Positions 5,098 through 7,453 of a stretch of 7,453 nt of DNA are shown in pieces. Positions within the stretch are counted from its first letter, which is position 1, and each line of letters opens with the position of its first letter. The notes beneath the pieces were generated by a model. That model saw only the letters and a program-made list of their open reading frames with translations, was not told the origin of the DNA and did no database searches. The position numbers and the translations under genes were made by a program. Origin of the DNA: Actinomycetota bacterium (GTDB lineage Bacteria > Actinomycetota > Actinomycetes > Nanopelagicales > Nanopelagicaceae); the NCBI GenBank assembly GCA_009698515.1, contig WLQA01000035.1, forward strand, positions 1 to 7,453, written 5' to 3'.

Positions 5098-6597
5098 ATG
5101 GCCAAGACACCTAAAGCAACTCTTCCCAAAGCTGGTGAAAATCCTGGTCGCATCATCGATATCGATGTTGCCTCTGAGATGTCAGAATCTTTTCTGGAAT
5201 ATGCATATTCAGTTATTTACTCTCGCGCACTTCCAGATGCACGCGATGGTTTAAAACCTGTACAACGTCGCATTCTTCATCAGATGAATGAGATGGGACT
5301 TCGACCAGATAAAGGTCATGTTAAGTGTGCACGTGTTGTTGGAGATGTAATGGGAAAGCTACACCCACATGGAGATGGTGCAATTTACGATGCCATGGTT
5401 CGTATGGCACAAGGTTTTTCAATGCGCTTGCCATTAATTGATGGTCACGGAAACTTTGGTTCACTAGATGCAGGCCCTGCGGCAATGCGTTACACCGAAT
5501 CTCGATTAGCACTTTCTGCCATGTTAATGGTTGATGAATCAGATGAGGACACTGTTAATTTTGGTGGAAATTACGATGGCCAATTATTAGAGCCACAGGT
5601 TTTACCAGCAGCCTTTCCAAATCTCTTAGTAAATGGCGCAACTGGTATTGCCGTTGGTATGGCAACAAATATGGCGCCACATAATCTCGGCGAAGTAATT
5701 GCTGCAACTAAATTCTTAATGGACAATCCAAAGGCCACTCTAAAACAATTAATGAAACATGTTCCCGCCCCTGATTTTCCAACTGGTGGCTACCTAGTTG
5801 CAACTGAAGGAATTGCAGATGCATACTCATCAGGCCGCGGCTCATTTAAGGTAAGAGCAACAACAACTATTGAAAAAATCACTGCGCGCAAACAAGGAAT
5901 CGTAATTACCGAGCTGCCATACAACATTGGCCCAGAGAAAATCGTGGAAAAGATCGCCGATCTAGTTAAGGCTAAAAAAGTACAAGGAATTTCAGACATC
6001 GTGGATCTATCAGATGGGCAATCTGGCACCAAGGTGGTTGTTGAAATTAAGAATGGCTATGAGCCACAAGAGGTTTTAGAAAATCTATATAAGTTAACTC
6101 CGATGGAGGATGCCTTCTCAATTAACGCTGTGGCATTAGTTGACGGTAAGCCACTAACCCTTGGATTAAAAGAGTTGCTTCAGGTATTTATCGATCACCG
6201 GGTCGAGGTTGTAACTCGCAGATCTAAGTACCGTAAAGCCAAGGCGCAATCTCGATTAAATCTAGTTGATGGATTATTAAAGGCGATTGTTGATATTGAT
6301 AAAGTAATTAAGTTAATTCGCGGCAGTGAAGATGCAACAGTTGCCAAGGCGGGATTAATTAAAACCTTTAAATTATCTGATGAACAAGCAACCTATATTT
6401 TAGATATGCCGCTGCGTCGCTTAACTAAGATGAGCAAGATTGAACTTGAATCTGAAAGCAAAGAGTTAAAGGCTACAATCGCCTCCTTAACTGCAATCCT
6501 AAAATCTGAGGAGAGCATCAAAGCTAAGGTCGCTGAGGAGCTAACTGAAATTGAAAAGAAGTATGCATCGCCTCGTCGCACCCGCCTTGTTGCATAA
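5098..6597 (+). CDS. parC: Topoisomerase IV subunit A-like protein lacking the C-terminal DNA-wrapping domain
   Basis: Type IIA topoisomerase A subunits break and reseal DNA through a tyrosine; with ParE, ParC unlinks daughter chromosomes. From the ATG at 5098 the product has 499 residues. The breakage-reunion domain is complete: RALPDARDGLKPVQRRIL (43-60), KLHPHGDGAIYD (87-98), and the catalytic Tyr132 in AAMRYTESRL. Next come LVNGATGIAVGMATNMAPHNL (177-197), a tower region, and a C-terminal coiled coil (about 440-490) ending in SPRRTRLVA. That PRRT element normally leads into the beta-pinwheel domain of about 300 residues, which is absent here: the TAA is followed 6 bases later by another gene. 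There is no gyrase GyrA box, and GDGAIYDAMVRMAQ fits ParC better than GyrA. The open frame to 5005 is discarded because family similarity begins near 5098. No Shine-Dalgarno is seen. parE is not in the window. Confidence 0.9.
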   Translation: MAKTPKATLPKAGENPGRIIDIDVASEMSESFLEYAYSVIYSRALPDARDGLKPVQRRILHQMNEMGLRPDKGHVKCARVVGDVMGKLHPHGDGAIYDAMVRMAQGFSMRLPLIDGHGNFGSLDAGPAAMRYTESRLALSAMLMVDESDEDTVNFGGNYDGQLLEPQVLPAAFPNLLVNGATGIAVGMATNMAPHNLGEVIAATKFLMDNPKATLKQLMKHVPAPDFPTGGYLVATEGIADAYSSGRGSFKVRATTTIEKITARKQGIVITELPYNIGPEKIVEKIADLVKAKKVQGISDIVDLSDGQSGTKVVVEIKNGYEPQEVLENLYKLTPMEDAFSINAVALVDGKPLTLGLKELLQVFIDHRVEVVTRRSKYRKAKAQSRLNLVDGLLKAIVDIDKVIKLIRGSEDATVAKAGLIKTFKLSDEQATYILDMPLRRLTKMSKIELESESKELKATIASLTAILKSEESIKAKVAEELTEIEKKYASPRRTRLVA

Positions 6598-6603
6598 GCA
6601 ACA

Positions 6604-7453
6604 TTGATCTCAACTAACGCTCTAGAACTTCGTGCTGCCGCCAGGCTTCTAGTTAAAGATGTCACGGTCAGAATCAATCATGGCGATCGCATTGGTTTTG
6701 TTGGTCGCAATGGCGCAGGTAAATCAACGCTTGCAAAAGTTTTAGCTGGTGAAACTATGCCCGCTGGTGGCGTAGTAAATCGCACCGGAAAGATTGGTTA
6801 CTTGCCACAAGATCCCAGAACTGGCGAAGATCAGGGAACTGTTATTGATCGCATTCTTTCAGTAAGAGATTTAGATCAGATTACAAAAAGAATGCGTGCT
6901 GTTGAAGAGGAGATGTCGACCTCTGAAGGTGCCGCACTTGAAAAAGCGATGGAACGTTACACACGCGTTGAACATGAATTTAGCTCAGCTGGTGGTTATG
7001 CCGCATCTGCAGAAGCTGAAGCGATTGCTTCGTCATTAGGTGTACCAAATAATTTATTTGATCAAGATCTATCAGCACTCTCCGGTGGTCAAAGACGCCG
7101 CATTGAACTTGCACGTATTTTGTTCTCTGGTGCAGAGACTTTGCTGTTAGATGAACCGACCAACCACTTAGATGCAGATTCCATTATTTGGCTGCGGGAG
7201 TATCTCTCAAAGTACTCTGGCGGTTTGGTAATCATCTCTCACGATGTAAATCTGATTGAAACTGTTGTAAATAAGGTTTTCTACATCGACGGAAATCGAA
7301 ATGTAATTGATGTATATAACATGGGCTGGAAACAGTACTTACTTCAACGTGAACAAGATGAACATCGTCGCAAACGCGAGCGAGCAAATGCAGAAAAGAA
7401 GGCGGAGATCTTGCAAAAGCAGGGTGAGAAGATGCGCGCTAAGGCATCTAAAG
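6604..7453 (+). CDS. ABC-F family ATPase, N-terminal part (gene runs off the right edge)
   Basis: ABC-F proteins have two ABC ATPase domains and no membrane part; most act on the ribosome in translation regulation or antibiotic protection. The visible 283 residues hold the whole first domain: Walker A GRNGAGKST (34-42), signature LSGGQRRRIELARIL (159-173), Walker B LLLDEPTNHLD (180-190) and the switch His213 in IISHD. From about 240 a charged helix (QREQDEHRRKRERANAEKK) marks the inter-domain linker that reaches toward the P-site tRNA; the second domain is beyond the edge. The start is a TTG giving (M)ISTNALELRAAARLLVKD, which matches the start of actinobacterial homologues; there is no ATG near. 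It begins 6 bases after the parC stop, in the same frame and without a Shine-Dalgarno, so it is probably co-transcribed and translated by reinitiation. The subfamily cannot be fixed from this half. Confidence 0.93.
   Translation, partial: MISTNALELRAAARLLVKDVTVRINHGDRIGFVGRNGAGKSTLAKVLAGETMPAGGVVNRTGKIGYLPQDPRTGEDQGTVIDRILSVRDLDQITKRMRAVEEEMSTSEGAALEKAMERYTRVEHEFSSAGGYAASAEAEAIASSLGVPNNLFDQDLSALSGGQRRRIELARILFSGAETLLLDEPTNHLDADSIIWLREYLSKYSGGLVIISHDVNLIETVVNKVFYIDGNRNVIDVYNMGWKQYLLQREQDEHRRKRERANAEKKAEILQKQGEKMRAKASK

Noticed and set aside
6393..6677. Minus-strand 94-codon frame across the parC-ABC-F junction
   Set aside because: It is antisense to the conserved ParC coiled coil and the ABC-F start; Ser/Leu-rich shadow without motifs.

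Overview
The window looks like chromosomal housekeeping DNA from a low-GC, streamlined actinobacterium. The freshwater acI/Nanopelagicales type is my best guess, from gene content and AT-rich codon choice rather than a marker gene. SepH (a cell-division protein known from Actinobacteria), the rplS-lepB-rnhB order, an actinobacterial-type signal peptidase with a vicinal Cys-Cys, and the N-terminus of the ABC-F protein all point that way. Genes are tightly packed. The longest stretch without a gene is 139 bases, and no tRNA, rRNA, CRISPR array, insertion sequence or prophage gene was seen.

Left arm (1-2992, minus strand), in transcription order: suhB (inositol monophosphatase family), an 87-base gap, then a compact run of rplS (ribosomal protein L19 with a long acidic Ala/Pro/Glu tail), lepB (signal peptidase I), rnhB (RNase HII) and the start of dprA (DNA-processing protein, cut by the window edge). 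A possible 41-codon reading frame bridges the end of rnhB and the dprA start codon.

Middle (2993-4958): a 70-base divergent region separates suhB from sepH (plus strand). sepH ends 9 bases from the end of a convergent type I phosphodiesterase/nucleotide pyrophosphatase-like gene on the minus strand.

Right arm (4959-7453): a 139-base divergent region with an 8-bp inverted repeat, then a topoisomerase IV A-type subunit (parC) on the plus strand. It ends at residue 499, just where the C-terminal DNA-wrapping domain would normally begin. Six bases later, in the same frame, a TTG-initiated ABC-F ATPase gene starts and runs off the window.

The genes serve translation (L19, ABC-F), protein export (LepB), genome maintenance and DNA uptake (RnhB, DprA, ParC) and division (SepH). 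They do not form one pathway. I found no convincing undescribed system. The most interesting departures are the C-terminal-domain-less ParC, the extended L19 tail, the small frame between rnhB and dprA, and the scarcity of Shine-Dalgarno sites.
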